From positions 440,376-504,375 of the forward strand of contig QXEO01000415.1 of the NCBI GenBank assembly GCA_007115705.1: DNA of 64,000 nt, read 5' to 3'. This document shows, one piece after another, positions 11,691 through 22,137 of this stretch (position 1 is its first letter; every line of letters begins with the position of its first letter). The notes under the pieces were generated by a model. It was not told where the DNA came from and did no database searches. It saw only the letters and a program-made list of their open reading frames with translations. The position numbers were made by a program, and so were the translations under genes. Source of the DNA: Dactylis glomerata. Lineage: Eukaryota > Streptophyta > Magnoliopsida > Poales > Poaceae.

Positions 11691-11720
11691 TATAAGCAGT
11701 TCATAATACGAAAAAAAGTT

Positions 11721-11930
11721 CTAGCGCCTAGAGGGTCCCGCCTCGTCGTCGTTGGCCCTCACGCGCTTCCTCGTCGCCGCTAGGCCCGATCGAGCATCTC
11801 GTGCGGCGGCGGGGGCGGGGGCGGGGACGGGGAGGAAGTCATCCTCCACAATCTTGTGGAGGCGACCGGAGTCCTCCGCGAGCAGCGCCAAGAGGCGCCG
11901 CCGCTCCAACTACAGTTGCAGCCTTTCAGG
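11721..11930 (-). pseudogene. Possible CACTA accessory exon, GC-rich
   Basis: A minus-strand frame reads a Leu/Arg-rich helix (ERRRLLALLAEDSGRLHKIVEDDF), then a Pro/Ala linker and a basic tail. It is on the coding strand of the transposon and lies upstream of copy 2. I do not recognise a domain. It may be the N-terminal part of the RNase H1-domain protein, or chance in GC-rich DNA. Confidence 0.3.
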
Positions 11931-11939
11931 ACCAACTAC

Positions 11940-12380
11940 TGCTAGAACTAGCTGATGTGCTTCTAGCTACCATGTCCTAGATCTAAAACTGATAAGAACA
12001 CACGCTACAAATCTAGTTGATGGATGCTTACACTTTCGCAAGTTGCATATATACTTGACACAAGAACAAACATGCGATCAAAAGCTGGTAAAAGCACAGA
12101 TCTGAAAGCTGAATCCAATGCATGGTAGCGCACCCAAGAACAGATGACACATTAATCTATAGGAAAATCTGTTCCAATATTTGTTCTTATTAAAACTAAT
12201 GCTCCTAGCAGTCATCATTTGCAGAAATAGAATCAACATTACAGCGATCCCCTCATGGCATAAGTTGCTTCATTAGGAAATTTCAAGCAAAGGAATCTGT
12301 AAATCTCTCGTTTCACAAAAGCTTTGACCGCAAATCATTAGGAATGGAAGAAAGCAACACGCAGTAGGATGGGATCCAGA
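11940..12380. other. CACTA interior, no gene seen
   Basis: Ordinary AT-rich sequence that could be intron of the minus-strand transcription unit. It ends next to a GTAATT donor-like site at about 12390-12395 (minus). Confidence 0.35.
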
Positions 12381-12389
12381 GTAGGAGAG

Positions 12390-12690
12390 AATTACCTTGG
12401 TCACAGGAAGAGCTTCGAGGCGGACACCTCCGAGGAAGATGACGACGAGGACTTCCGGGTTGTTGCCTCGTCTCTCTATGGCCGGGAGGAGGAGGATGCC
12501 CGACAGGAGAGGGGAGAGAGGGGACGCGAAGAGGAGGACTCGATCCGGTCCGAGCTCCTCCGGTCGCCGGAGATCGCGAGCGCCGCCTCCTATCGAGACC
12601 GAGACGTGGATCTCGTTCCCCACCGTACCTCTCGAGTGGTGGAACGCGCTCCCGGGGACGGCTGCGGAACGGATGCGGAAACCCTAGCAC
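12390..12690 (-). other. GC-rich exon-like fragment inside CACTA (possible captured gene piece)
   Basis: The minus strand shows a first-exon-like, GC-rich frame (starting around MGNEIHVSVSIGGG, 12623) ending at a donor-like AAG/GTAATTC near 12395. Next to it lie ACCAAACAAGGCCTAAG-type ends at about 12780-12796, reminiscent of MITE termini. CACTA elements often carry host gene pieces. No family was recognised. Confidence 0.3.
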
Positions 12691-12842
12691 ACAGATATCC
12701 AAACGGGCTTTTCCGGGCCAGTTTGACCCGGGATTTATTTGGCCTGGAAAACGGAGGGGAACCCCCCGGGAAAGCCCGTAACCAAACAAGGCCTAAGCGG
12801 TGCTTCCCCAGTTTTTCTCTTTTTTGTTTCTTTTCCTGTTTA

Positions 12843-13110
12843 CCTGTTTGAAATTTGAACAATTTCAAATTTAAACAAAATACGATTTCTGAACAAATTT
12901 AAATTTAGAATATGAACAAATTTCAAATTTGAACAATTATGGAATATGAACAAAATTTCGAATTTAAACAAGTTTGAAAAATAAACAAATTTAAAATTTG
13001 AACAAAAAAGAGAATTTGAACAAATTTCAGATCTAAACAATTTTCAAATTTGAAAAAATTCAAATATGAACAAATGTAAAATATGAACAATTTTACGTTC
13101 AAAAAAGTTC
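12843..13110. repeat. Low-complexity TTTGAACAAATTT-type tract
   Basis: Degenerate short units alternating GAACAA, AAATTT and TTTCAAAT fill the stretch. It is AT-rich and non-coding. Confidence 0.8.
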
Positions 13111-13189
13111 AAAATAAACCGCTTCTAGCAGACAGAAACTGAAAAACCGTGAAAACCGCACAGAAAAACCAGAACTCACAAACCAGAAA

Positions 13190-13310
13190 AACTGGGGAAT
13201 CCTTGGTGGGCCGGCCCATGTAGCTAACCCATGTCAAACCCAATTAAAACACGGCCGCCAAACAAGGCCTAAGGCGAATCCTTGGTGGGCCGGCCCATGT
13301 AGCTGCTCAG
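13190..13310. repeat. Imperfect direct repeat around TCCTTGGTGGGCCGGCCC
   Basis: AATCCTTGGTGGGCCGGCCC followed by ATGTAGCT occurs near 13198 and again near 13277. The string CCAAACAAGGCCTAAG, also present near 12783, lies between the two copies. It is probably a small duplicated insertion. Positions 13310-13560 hold no gene that I can see. Confidence 0.5.
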
Positions 13311-13564
13311 TTGTTGGGGCTTGAAAAAAGTAAGGCGCTGAATGCTACTGGGCTGGCCCGCTTCGAAAGTAGCGATTAGAGGGGTACGCGTCGGCTCGTA
13401 ACCGACGCAAAAGGCGTCAAATTGGAATCACCGAGGGGAACAGAGAGAGAAGAAGCAGTGCGCGGCCGGCCCATGGGATGGAAAATATAAAAAAGCCCGG
13501 CACGGCTACTGTTCCAGGGCAGCCCGATGGCCCGAAAGCACTGCGGGCCTGTTAAGCACGGCTA

Positions 13565-14319
13565 CTGCTTATATTTTACCCGGAAGCTTCCTGGTCGTCC
13601 TCGGTGCTTAGATAATTCTGGCAGAAGGAGATGCACTAGGAACCCCTTGGCCATGCTTGCATCTGGACGGGCCCTGTTGCGAACGTATCCTTTCATGACA
13701 CAGTTCTGCCTTTCGAAAGGCATCATGATGTGGAGGAACGTCGGGCCGAGCTGCCTGATGTCATCAACGACATGGAGAAGGAGATGGACGCATATATCAC
13801 AGAATGCGGGCGGGAAGTAAATCTCGAGCTCACATAGTATCACCACGATCTCATCCTGTAGCATCTTGAGCTGCCTCACGCCGATCGACTTCCTGGTGAT
13901 AACGTCAAAGAAGTTGCAAAGGCCAAACAGCGTATCACGGACGTGCTCGTCCATTATCCCTCGGATCGCAACGGGAAGGTAGGTCAAGAGGGCACACAAC
14001 TTTCTTGGCCTCCTCGATACTACTTGGCAATGTGTTCCCCTCTGGGAGACGATCGTGCCAGAATTTCATGTTCTTGCTGAAGCTGGAATCGGTCCATTTG
14101 TTCTGCGTCTTCATCTGCAGACAATCAAGCGTTACATGCAAGCGCGTATCCTGCGGACGGCACCCAGGAAATATCGGAGTCATCCAGTTGTCCGGAATCA
14201 GGGTTGATCCAGCGATCGAGTTTGCATGATCGACACGGACATCTTATCTGGCGCCTATTGTTCCGAATCATGTCCTCCTTCGCGTCTTTCTTGTATCTAC
14301 TAATTCGAGCGGAACTCAT
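13565..14319 (-). pseudogene. CACTA transposase TNP2 remnants (transposase-associated region and DUF4218), core missing
   Basis: From the right, MSSARISRYKK (14319) leads into a cysteine motif (RCPCRSCKLDRW) typical of the TNP2 N-terminal transposase-associated domain. A frame change then gives a helix ending LPSSIEEAKK. After another frameshift near 13999 comes a well-conserved DUF4218-like segment: LPVAIRGI, then LCNFFDVI, then LEIYFPPAFCDICVHLLLHVVDDI, then MPFERQN.VMKGYVRNRARP. The catalytic transposase_21 region that should lie between these parts is absent. The protein cannot be functional. Confidence 0.75.
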
Positions 14320-14337
14320 CGAGCGGAACTCGCCTAT

Positions 14338-14592
14338 TCCACTAATTCTGTGGCGCACCAGACTAGATGCGCCACAGAATTACACTAATTCTGTGGCGCA
14401 CCAGACATGATGCGCCACAGAATTAGTGGAACCAATGATTGGGGCTGGCAGGGAGTGGGCCCCACCAAAATTCTGTGGCGCATGGTCTTTTGGTGCGCCA
14501 CAGAAATGTTGTATTTTTGTGGCGCACCCTGCCTGGTGCGCCACAGAATTATTTTCGGTGGCGCACTGCTGGCTAGTGCGCCACAGAATTGC
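14338..14592. repeat. CACTA right subterminal repeats
   Basis: ATTCTGTGGCGCACC / TGCGCCACAGAAT palindromic pairs occur at least five times. They mirror the left end. Confidence 0.85.
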
Positions 14593-14737
14593 ATCCCACC
14601 TATAAGGGTTTTCCTACTAGTGTTGGTTTCTTAACTGAGGGAAAAACCTTGTTGCTATATTCATCATACCTTCCTCTTGGGGTTCCCAACTGGACGGTGA
14701 AAAGCTATCACCGCCGTCACGCACCAAGGACTTTTTC

Positions 14738-14754
14738 TGGCGCCGTTGCCGGGG
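14738..14754 (+). promoter_or_regulatory. Primer-binding site of A1 (tRNA-Asp)
   Basis: TGGCGCCGTTGCCGGGG lies 11 bp after the 5' LTR end. Confidence 0.85.
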
Positions 14755-14915
14755 AAGAAGAAGAAGAAGACTTCTGCGAGGAGAGTTTTTCACACGCACA
14801 TCCTTTACTTTGTTTATTGTTTTGCTTTACTTTATTTATTTTACTTGCATCGTTTTATCAAAAACCCAAAAAAATTAGAATCCTTGGTAGTTGTTATTTC
14901 TTTACTTTAGTCATT

Positions 14916-15500
14916 ATGTTGTTCCCTAAGTACGTTCTGGAGGACCTCTCAGTAGGAAGTGGTTCGATTATTGGGAAAGATAACATTGAGGAGTTCTTTA
15001 ATCATATTAGTATGCATAAAGAAGTTGAGGAAAAGTCTTTGATTGAGCTTGCCCCTAGTTATGAAGTTGCTTCTGCTTATTTAGTTCACATGTTAGAAGC
15101 TAGGTTTGCTAGCCTTAATCCTTTTATGCAATACATGTTCCTTAAGCTTCATGAAATTGAAGATCCTGGAAAGAAAGCTTTCATCTTGGAAACTTTGCGC
15201 ATAGAATTTAGAGATGTTGCCATTGAGGCTAGGAAAGTTTTTAAGAAATTTAATAAGCTTGGCATGCCTGTTGAAGTTGTTGGTACACCCAATAAAGATT
15301 CTAGAATGCCAATACCTTGTAAACTTGTAGGAATTCATGATGCCTTGGAAAATAATTTTAGTTGGATTTGTCCTGAAAATCTTTTTGATGAAAATAGTGT
15401 ACCAAGGCATGACTACAAGGGGTACTCAAAACCTCATTTGGACAGAATTCATTTCTTTGTTCCTACAATGGATCTTAATGCATCTTCTGAAAATACTTGA
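14916..15500 (+). CDS. A1 internal ORF, 194 residues, unknown
   Basis: ATG 14916 is the first in frame after the leader. The frame also extends upstream through the PBS and LTR, which cannot be the true start. The protein is mostly helical-looking and acidic/basic mixed, with the segments IEEFFNHISMHKEVEEKSL and FMQYMFLKLHEIEDPGKKAF. No signal peptide, membrane helix, CCHC knuckle or enzyme motif is visible. The leader before it and the ~2.5 kb after it match A2 and A4, but their ORF is unrelated. The cassette therefore seems to have been exchanged. I do not recognise the family. Confidence 0.55.
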   Translation: MLFPKYVLEDLSVGSGSIIGKDNIEEFFNHISMHKEVEEKSLIELAPSYEVASAYLVHMLEARFASLNPFMQYMFLKLHEIEDPGKKAFILETLRIEFRDVAIEARKVFKKFNKLGMPVEVVGTPNKDSRMPIPCKLVGIHDALENNFSWICPENLFDENSVPRHDYKGYSKPHLDRIHFFVPTMDLNASSENT

Positions 15501-16337
15501 TTCGCAATTTTCTGCGCCTAGCTCAAAGGCGTTAAAGAAAAGCACTCTTGGGAGATAACCCAATGTTTTTATATTCAGTTCTTTTTCTTTTATTTGAGTC
15601 TTGGAAGTTATTACTATTGTAATGACCTCTCCTTATCCTTTTTATTTCGTTTTTGTGCCAAGAGAAGCCTCTAATTTGAGCGTGGTAAGATTTGGGGATG
15701 TTGCTGTCCTGAAACAGTTTTTGGTGCTGCACCGTAAAAATTCGTGAAAATTCTCTGTATATATTTTGGACCTGCAATTTCTTGTGAATATTCCCCAGGT
15801 TATATCCAAACTTCCATTAGTTTAACACTTTTTGATTTGAGCAACAAAAAAACCCTCAAAAATTCGACCTTTATCAGCTGTTCTGTTTTGACAGATTTCT
15901 GCCAATATTTGTGTTTGCCGCTTTATTGCTTTCTTTTTGAGTTCTTTTGATCACAGAACTTTTGGGGAAGTTGATACAGTAGTATATGCTTTATATGTGG
16001 TGGTTTTAGGTTGAAACCTGAAGCAAAAAGAGGTTGATTCGATGTTATGCTTACACTAATGTTGCTAATAGATTTGTGTTTAGTTTTGTATGAAGGAAGT
16101 TTTCAAGTGTAGGGATCGGAGAGTGATGAGATGAGTTGAAGAATGGACAAAAGATCAATCTTGGGGATGCCCATGCATCACCCCAAGAAATATCCAAGAA
16201 GTACAAGTGTCAAAGCTTGGGGATGCCCCCGAGGCACCCCTTCTTCATCGGCAAAAATCAGGTCACCTTTCAAAACACTATATTTTTATTGCTTCATGCA
16301 TTATGCGTTTTTCTTGGAGCGTTAGTTGTTTTTAGTT

Positions 16338-16371
16338 TTTAGTTTAGTTTAGTTTAGTTTAGTTTAGTTTG
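16338..16371. repeat. (AGTTT)n microsatellite
   Basis: About six units of AGTTT in A1. C, D and A4 have only one or two units here, so this copy expanded. Confidence 0.9.
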
Positions 16372-16380
16372 CTGCAATAA

Positions 16381-16730
16381 ATGGTTGAACCCCAACAAAT
16401 TTCTTTTGGAGAAGTTGCCTTGCTTTTCATTTGCCAAGAACACTCCGTTTTTCATTCTTATCGTTTCAACGAGTGTTCTTCTTTTCTAGAACTGTGTTTA
16501 GTTTTCGTTTTCGCCTTGATTTGCGTTCAGATCTTGTTATATCTCTTCATCAAGGTGTATTTTTGCCTCTGATCTTTATTGGTTTTCATCAAAAGAGGTG
16601 TTTATAAAAAGTTTGAATGGTGTTGGAAAAGAGAAAAAAGCTTTATGCAAAAAAGTGGTACAAGAAGGAGCTTGTGTAGACTGCAGCCTAGGCTTTTGCA
16701 TGTCATGCTTGATGTATTTTTGATAGTATG
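16381..16730 (+). pseudogene. Small membrane/Cys-rich ORF of the shared 3' region, A1 copy (broken)
   Basis: ATG 16381 opens 63 codons (MV.PQQISFGE..., a hydrophobic stretch ...VFALICVQILLYLFIKVYF) and then a stop. The cysteine-rich tail that is in frame in D is present further on but shifted by an extra A near 16637. Confidence 0.4.
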
Positions 16731-17993
16731 CTTAGTGGTTTTGCTGTAGCATGACTTGTCTCAAATCACTGAGATTGCTTAATGAGCCTTTGAAAAAAAT
16801 CATGCGTTGTTTTTATCGTTTGGAAGCATTATTTTGGTTTTCTCCTTGATGCTTTATTTGGGTTGACTTGGCGCATGCTCACACATGTTAGACTCTTACA
16901 AAGTCACCAATAGCCTTTATGATCATTTAGTTTTTGACATTTGATGCCATCTTATGCTTCTTTTAATATCGCTTTATCGCTTTGCATGATTATGGCCGTT
17001 ATTGCTCTCTTAGTTGGTCGCTCCCAGTCTTTTGCTAGCCCTCGCCTTGTACTGAGTATGAGCTCTACTCGTGCATCCAACTCCTAAAAACCAAGTTTGC
17101 CATTATGTCCACTATAAATTCCCATGCATGGTATTTGTAAGCCATTCCAAAGTAAATTTTCATGTGCTACCTTTCAAAACCTTCAAAATACTTCTCGTTT
17201 TGTGACACTGTTTTTAGCTCATGGGGACGTAGTGGTCGGATTTGCTATCTTCCATATTGTTTATTCCAAAAAGAAAAAAAGAAAAAAGGCAATCCTCCAT
17301 GGTATGTGAATGTTGGTGGGCACCCGATGGAATCGGTTAGCCATGGTTTGAGACAGGAAAAAGGGCGGGGAGGAGTGCCAAGTTTTATAAAAAAAAGAGC
17401 ACAAAAAGTACCAATCTCTCTCTCAAAAACTTGCTTTATTTTTGTATGGAAGATAGCCCATTGCTAGTCATTGACAAAAGCAACCACCTCTCAAATCTCA
17501 AGTTTTATCTCTCTATTTTACAAATGAAAAGCTCTAGCACATGTTTAATCACTGCTTCCCTCCGCGAAGGGCCTTTCTTTTACTTTTATGTTGAGTCACC
17601 ACCTTCTATCTTTATGCACCATTAAGAGAGCATAGTTGTCATTCTTAGTATAATGTGCATTGTCCCAAAGTTTTCATTGATTGATTCATATTGTTGGTTT
17701 CACTTGTTCTCAAATTATTCGTATCTAGTCGCCCTCTTAAACTTGAAGGTGTCTTATGCATTTATGTTTTGCTCTCCATGAAGGACAAGCTGAAAACCAT
17801 TTGTATGTTTTTCCTTATGATTTGAACACACGTTTGACTTTCATTGTTTCATTTTCATGATCGTTTGTTTGTGTTCATTTTCATGTTATAACATGGTTGC
17901 TAAGTTTCTTCTATCAAGATTATATCTTTCATGCCCATGTTTTAAGTTCTTTTGATCCCAGTGCACAACGCTTACATACATGATCAAGATTGT

Positions 17994-19391
17994 TGATACG
18001 TCCAAAACGTATCTACTTTCCCAAACACTTTTGCTATTGTTTCTCCTCTAATTTGTGAGTTTTGAATACAACTAACACGGACTGACGCTGTTTTCAGCAG
18101 AATTGCTCTGGTGTCTCGTTTTTGTGCAGAAATCCAACTTTCAGTAAAAATTCGGGAAAAATCATGAAAAATCCTATTTCACCAGAAGACCCACGGAGCC
18201 AGAAGACAGGAGGGAGAAGAGGCTCGAGGGGCTGTCACGCATAGGTGGCGCGGCCCAGCCCTGGCCGCGCCACCCTGGCGTGAGGGGGCCCCAGCACCCC
18301 TCTCGGCCTCCCCTCTCACCTACATATACCCCCTGACGACATAATATCAGGGAGACGACGTTTTTCCCAGATAGACTTCCGCTGCGCCGCCGCCATCAGA
18401 AACCGCGATTCGGAACCAGAAACTCTGTTTCTGGCACCCTGCCGGGACGGGGATTCGGAGGAGATCTTCATCACCATCATCACCGACGCTCCTCCATCGA
18501 CCATCCATGATTCCCCCATCCATGTGTGAGTAATTCCCCCGCTGTAGGTGAGGGGATGGTAGGGATTGGATGAGATTGTTCATGTAATTTGATATGAGAT
18601 TGATAGGGCATAGTGCCTAGTATCTTTATTTAGTGCCTATGACATTGTTGCAACTTGTTGTGCTTAATGCTTGTCACTTTGGGCCCGAGTGCCATGATTT
18701 CAGATCTGAACATGTTATTATTTCTATGATGATACTTTTTGTTTATGGTCTTACCTACAAGTTGTATACACATATTGTTGTCCGGAACCCGAGGCCCCAA
18801 AGTGACAGAAATTGGGATAACCGGAGGGGATGGCTATGATGTGAGGATCACATGTGTTCACCGAGTGCTAATGCTTTGCTCCGGTACTCTATTAGAAGGA
18901 GTACCTTAATTACCAGTAGTTTCCCTTGAGGCCCTGCTGCAACAGGCTGGTAGGACAAAAGATGTCGTGCAAGTTTCTCCTTGTGAGCATGTACGACTAT
19001 ATACGGAACACATGCCTATGATTGTTTGTACTAGGATGCTTTATCATTATTTATCTGCAATGCCCATGTCTCATTGATTTCATGAATTATCTTATCCATG
19101 CAACGCCCGTGATCCATCCCTATGCCTACAGTATTTGTTCCTACTGTTTACTACTGTTACTATTACCGTTGCTATTTTACTACTGCTGTTACTGTTTCTC
19201 TACTGTCACCGCTATAAAACTGTTGCTACTGATAAACTATTGCGAGCAAGACTGTTTCCAGGTGCAGCTGAATTGACAACTCATCTGTTAAGGCTTACAT
19301 ATATTCTTTGGCTCCCCTTGTGTCGAATCAATGAATTTGGGTAATACTTCCCTCGAAGACTGTTGCGATCCCCTATACTTGTGGGTCATCA
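17994..19391 (+). repeat. B 5' LTR
   Basis: Starts TGATACGTCCAAAACG and ends GGTCATCA. It contains a perfect 12-bp-arm hairpin (18244-18274), a TACATATA TATA-like box near 18321, and a TACTAC/TGCTAC-rich stretch near 19135-19230. Confidence 0.92.
18244..18274. promoter_or_regulatory. GC-rich hairpin in B 5' LTR
   Basis: Arms GGTGGCGCGGCC (18244-18255) and GGCCGCGCCACC (18263-18274) flank the loop CAGCCCT, about 45 bp upstream of the TATA-like box. The same 31-bp hairpin recurs at 22535-22565 in this element. Its role is unknown. Confidence 0.75.
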
Positions 19392-19402
19392 AGACTATTT
19401 TC

Positions 19403-19419
19403 TGGCGCCGTTGCCGGGG
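19403..19419 (+). promoter_or_regulatory. Primer-binding site of B (tRNA-Asp)
   Basis: TGGCGCCGTTGCCGGGG lies 11 bp after the LTR end. Confidence 0.85.
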
Positions 19420-19479
19420 AGCATAGCTTTATTTGTAAGTTCACTTGGTATTCATATTGTTCGCTGCAATCCTTTCATC

Positions 19480-22137
19480 ATGGGTAAACCTCGTGATGGA
19501 AAAGTTCCTATATTGTCATCCACCACAAGAAGAGGTACGACTCTCAACACCTCTGTTGCTCTTGATTCACCATCTATTATGAGTAAGTTGCTTACACCAC
19601 CACACCCACACGCTACTGCTACTACTTCTGCTGAGATTGAAAATGCCACTGATAATTTAGATGATGCTTCTACTGTGCTTGATGAGAGTGGTTCACTAGG
19701 TTCCTTTTTAGATGCTACTATTGCTAGAGCTAAGTTGGGAAACACCACTGTTACACCTGTTAGTTCACCTGAGTCTAGGGAATGTTCTAGTGATGATTAT
19801 GATGATGATGCTTATATTGAGCTTAATGATGATTTTATTGCTGAAGCACGTGCTGCTCGTAATGCTGGTAATGTTAAAGAACTTCTTGCAAGACGTTCTG
19901 TTAGATATAATTTGTCTCCTGATCCTAAGTTTGCTGCTTCTCCCATAAATATTAGAGACAAGGATTATGATTTCTCTTTGGATTTATCTTACATATCTAT
20001 TGTTGAGAAAACTCCTTTTTGTGGTACTAAAGATGAGAGTGCTATGGAGCACATGAATGAGCTTTCTACTTTGAGTAATTTGTTTTCTGATGATATTAAG
20101 CTCCGCACTTACTTTGTTGCTAAGATTTTTCCTTTCTCGTTGAAAGATGTAGCTAAAACTTGGTTTAATAGCTTGTCTCCTGGATCTCTTACTAGTCCTA
20201 TTGCTTTGGTTAATGCTTTCTTTCAGAAATATTTTCCTGCTAGTGCTCAACATGCTGCTGTGCAGAAAATCTTTGATTTTGAACAGGGAAAAGGAGAGAT
20301 ATTGCCTGAATCTTGGACAAGGTTTTGTTCTTTAATTAGAGCTTTGCCTAAAGAACCATTGCCTAAAAATGAACTCCTTGACATATTTTATAATGGACTA
20401 ACGGATGAATCTAAGTCATATTTGGATAGTTGTGCTGGTTGTGTTTTCAGGGAAAGAACTCCGGCTGATGCTGAAGAATTAATGGCTAAAATAAGCCGAA
20501 ATCATGAGGATTGGACTTTAGTTGAGCCAACACCAGCACCAACTCCTGCGCCATCTACAGAGCCTACGCCGAAGAAGAGAGGGATGATTGAATTAAATGA
20601 TGAAGTTATGAAGGAAGCTAAGAAATCTCTTAAGGAGAAAGGTATTAAGGCCGAAGATGTGAAGAATTTACCTCCTATAGAAGAATTATGTAAGCCAATC
20701 CCTCACTCATCTACCATTGAGGTACACTCTCTCCAACGCTTTGATGAAAGAGATATTCCTTATACTAAACCTCCTGATCAATGCTTAGATGAATTTGATA
20801 ATTTTATTGTTAAGCAAGAAAATTTTAATAGAATGGTGCATAATCATTTGATGGAAAATTCTAGAGCTATTAACAAGTTGCAGGATATTGTGGAAAGAAC
20901 CACGAATGATGTAAAGATACTTGCTAAACATTTTCAAATGGTTCAAACACAAATTGATCAGCTTACCAAGGTGCAAAAAGACTTGCTAGTTAATGCTGCA
21001 AGAGAGAAGCAAGCATGTGAAATACGCACAAGAAGTGGTGCTGCTACTCAAGACCCATTATATCCTGAAGGACATCCTAAGAGGGTCGAGCAAGATTCTC
21101 AACGAACTGCAAGTGATGATATTCCTTCCAAGAAGAAGAAGAAGAAGCATAAAACAACTGCAGAATCCTCTGATGCAGGTAAAGATCCTAACAGTGTTTC
21201 TATTTCTGATGCTGAAACTGAACCAGGAGATGCTTCCGATAAAGAAGAAGATAAAGAAGAAGTTGAAGAAGAACCAGAGAAGATTGACAAGAATGCAAAG
21301 TACACTAAAGAAGACTTCATTGCCAACAAGCATGGTAAAGAGAGAGAACCTTGGGTACAGAAGCCAATGCCTTTTCCTAGTAAGAAACACAAGTCCAAGG
21401 AAGAAGAACACTACAACAGGTTTTGTGAATGGATGAGACCTTTAGTTTTGCAAATTCCTTTGACTGATGCTATTAGAATGCCTCCTTATGCAAAATATAT
21501 GAAAGATATTGTCACTAACAAAAGGAAAATTCCTAGTGAGGAAATTTCCACTCTACTTGCTAATTATTCTTTTGATGGTAAAGTTCCAGAGAAGCTTGGA
21601 GATCCAGGTATACCTACTATTCCTTGCTCCATTAAAAATAACTATGTTAGAACTGCTTTATGTGATTTGGGAGCTGGAGTTAGTGTCATGCCTTTTTCTC
21701 TTTATAAGAGACTTGATCTAGAAAAATTGGTATCAACCGATATATCTTTGCAGATGGCTGATAAGTCTACTACTATTCCTATTGGTATATGTGAAAATGT
21801 TCCCGTTCAAGTTGCTAATAGTTGTTTAATATTAACTGATTTTGTTGTGTTGGAAATGCGTGAAGATGATAATATGTCTATTATTCTTGGGAGACCTTTT
21901 CTAAACACTGCAGGTGCTGTTATTAATTGCAATCAAGGAAAAGTCACTTTTAATGTTAATGACAAAGAGTATACAGTTTATTTTCCCAAGAAGATTGATA
22001 GGAAGAATGCTCTAAGTTCAATCAAGCGTGTTGAGACCATCAAAGTTGGTCAAATTATTTGTTCAGAGCGAAAGCCCAAGGAAGAATATCAAATTGTTAT
22101 GATTGGGACTATACCTATCAAAGTTGAGGTAACATAA
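19480..22137 (+). CDS. Element B Gag-protease, 885 residues
   Basis: I chose ATG 19480 (MGKPRDGK) because the open frame upstream runs through the PBS. The N-terminal ~180 residues are low complexity and acidic. A Ty3-type gag core follows (about residues 195-340, with KTWFNSLSPGSL and FFQKYFPAS). Next come a Pro/Thr stretch, a long charged helical region (residues ~360-520), a Lys/Glu-rich linker, and a retropepsin domain. The protease catalytic triplet is in DLGAG (codon at 21664, residue ~729), with the flap-side ILGRPF about 75 residues later. No zinc knuckle is seen. The frame is intact. It ends after the protease, where E continues into reverse transcriptase, so this element must borrow RT and integrase. 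Confidence 0.85.
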   Translation: MGKPRDGKVPILSSTTRRGTTLNTSVALDSPSIMSKLLTPPHPHATATTSAEIENATDNLDDASTVLDESGSLGSFLDATIARAKLGNTTVTPVSSPESRECSSDDYDDDAYIELNDDFIAEARAARNAGNVKELLARRSVRYNLSPDPKFAASPINIRDKDYDFSLDLSYISIVEKTPFCGTKDESAMEHMNELSTLSNLFSDDIKLRTYFVAKIFPFSLKDVAKTWFNSLSPGSLTSPIALVNAFFQKYFPASAQHAAVQKIFDFEQGKGEILPESWTRFCSLIRALPKEPLPKNELLDIFYNGLTDESKSYLDSCAGCVFRERTPADAEELMAKISRNHEDWTLVEPTPAPTPAPSTEPTPKKRGMIELNDEVMKEAKKSLKEKGIKAEDVKNLPPIEELCKPIPHSSTIEVHSLQRFDERDIPYTKPPDQCLDEFDNFIVKQENFNRMVHNHLMENSRAINKLQDIVERTTNDVKILAKHFQMVQTQIDQLTKVQKDLLVNAAREKQACEIRTRSGAATQDPLYPEGHPKRVEQDSQRTASDDIPSKKKKKKHKTTAESSDAGKDPNSVSISDAETEPGDASDKEEDKEEVEEEPEKIDKNAKYTKEDFIANKHGKEREPWVQKPMPFPSKKHKSKEEEHYNRFCEWMRPLVLQIPLTDAIRMPPYAKYMKDIVTNKRKIPSEEISTLLANYSFDGKVPEKLGDPGIPTIPCSIKNNYVRTALCDLGAGVSVMPFSLYKRLDLEKLVSTDISLQMADKSTTIPIGICENVPVQVANSCLILTDFVVLEMREDDNMSIILGRPFLNTAGAVINCNQGKVTFNVNDKEYTVYFPKKIDRKNALSSIKRVETIKVGQIICSERKPKEEYQIVMIGTIPIKVEVT

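Larger units (their letters stand above)
9891..14622 (-). mobile_element. CACTA (En/Spm-type) DNA transposon, degenerate
   Basis: Termini are CACTAGTAGG... at 9891 and ...CCTACTAGTG at 14622, with a 3-bp TSD TTG (9888-9890 and 14623-14625). The empty site is seen at 29080 (ACCTTGGTTTC). Both ends carry clustered subterminal repeats. Coding remnants all read on the minus strand: TNP2 pieces near the right end and RNase H1 N-terminal-type domains near the left end. Length is 4,732 bp, short for an autonomous CACTA, and the catalytic core of the transposase is missing. Confidence 0.92.
7890..14726 (+). repeat. A1 5' LTR, split by solo LTR S1 and a CACTA transposon
   Basis: It begins TGATACGTCTCCAACG and ends GCACCA, where relatives have GCATCA. 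A TATA-like TATAAAG at 8261-8267 follows a GC-rich inverted repeat (about 8160-8225). Segments: 7890-8779, 9229-9890 and 14626-14726. Confidence 0.88.
15501..17993 (+). other. A1 3' internal region, left part; non-coding apart from a small-ORF remnant
   Basis: It starts with a block common to A1, A2, A4, C and D (CTGCGCCTAGCTCAAAGGCG). It includes an exact internal PPT copy at 16213-16226 and a near copy at about 16162. It also holds a pentanucleotide tract and a broken version of a small conserved ORF (16381-16730). B is inserted at its right side (TSD ATTGT 17989-17993), and the region resumes at 27472. Confidence 0.8.

Noticed and set aside
14589..14915. Upstream extension of the A1 ORF through LTR and PBS
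   Set aside because: An RNA starting in the LTR would place the start in the leader. The extension is accidental, and its first part overlaps the CACTA end.
16338..16371. AGTTT repeat as a possible interstitial telomere
   Set aside because: The unit is AGTTT, not the plant telomere TTTAGGG. It is a simple microsatellite.
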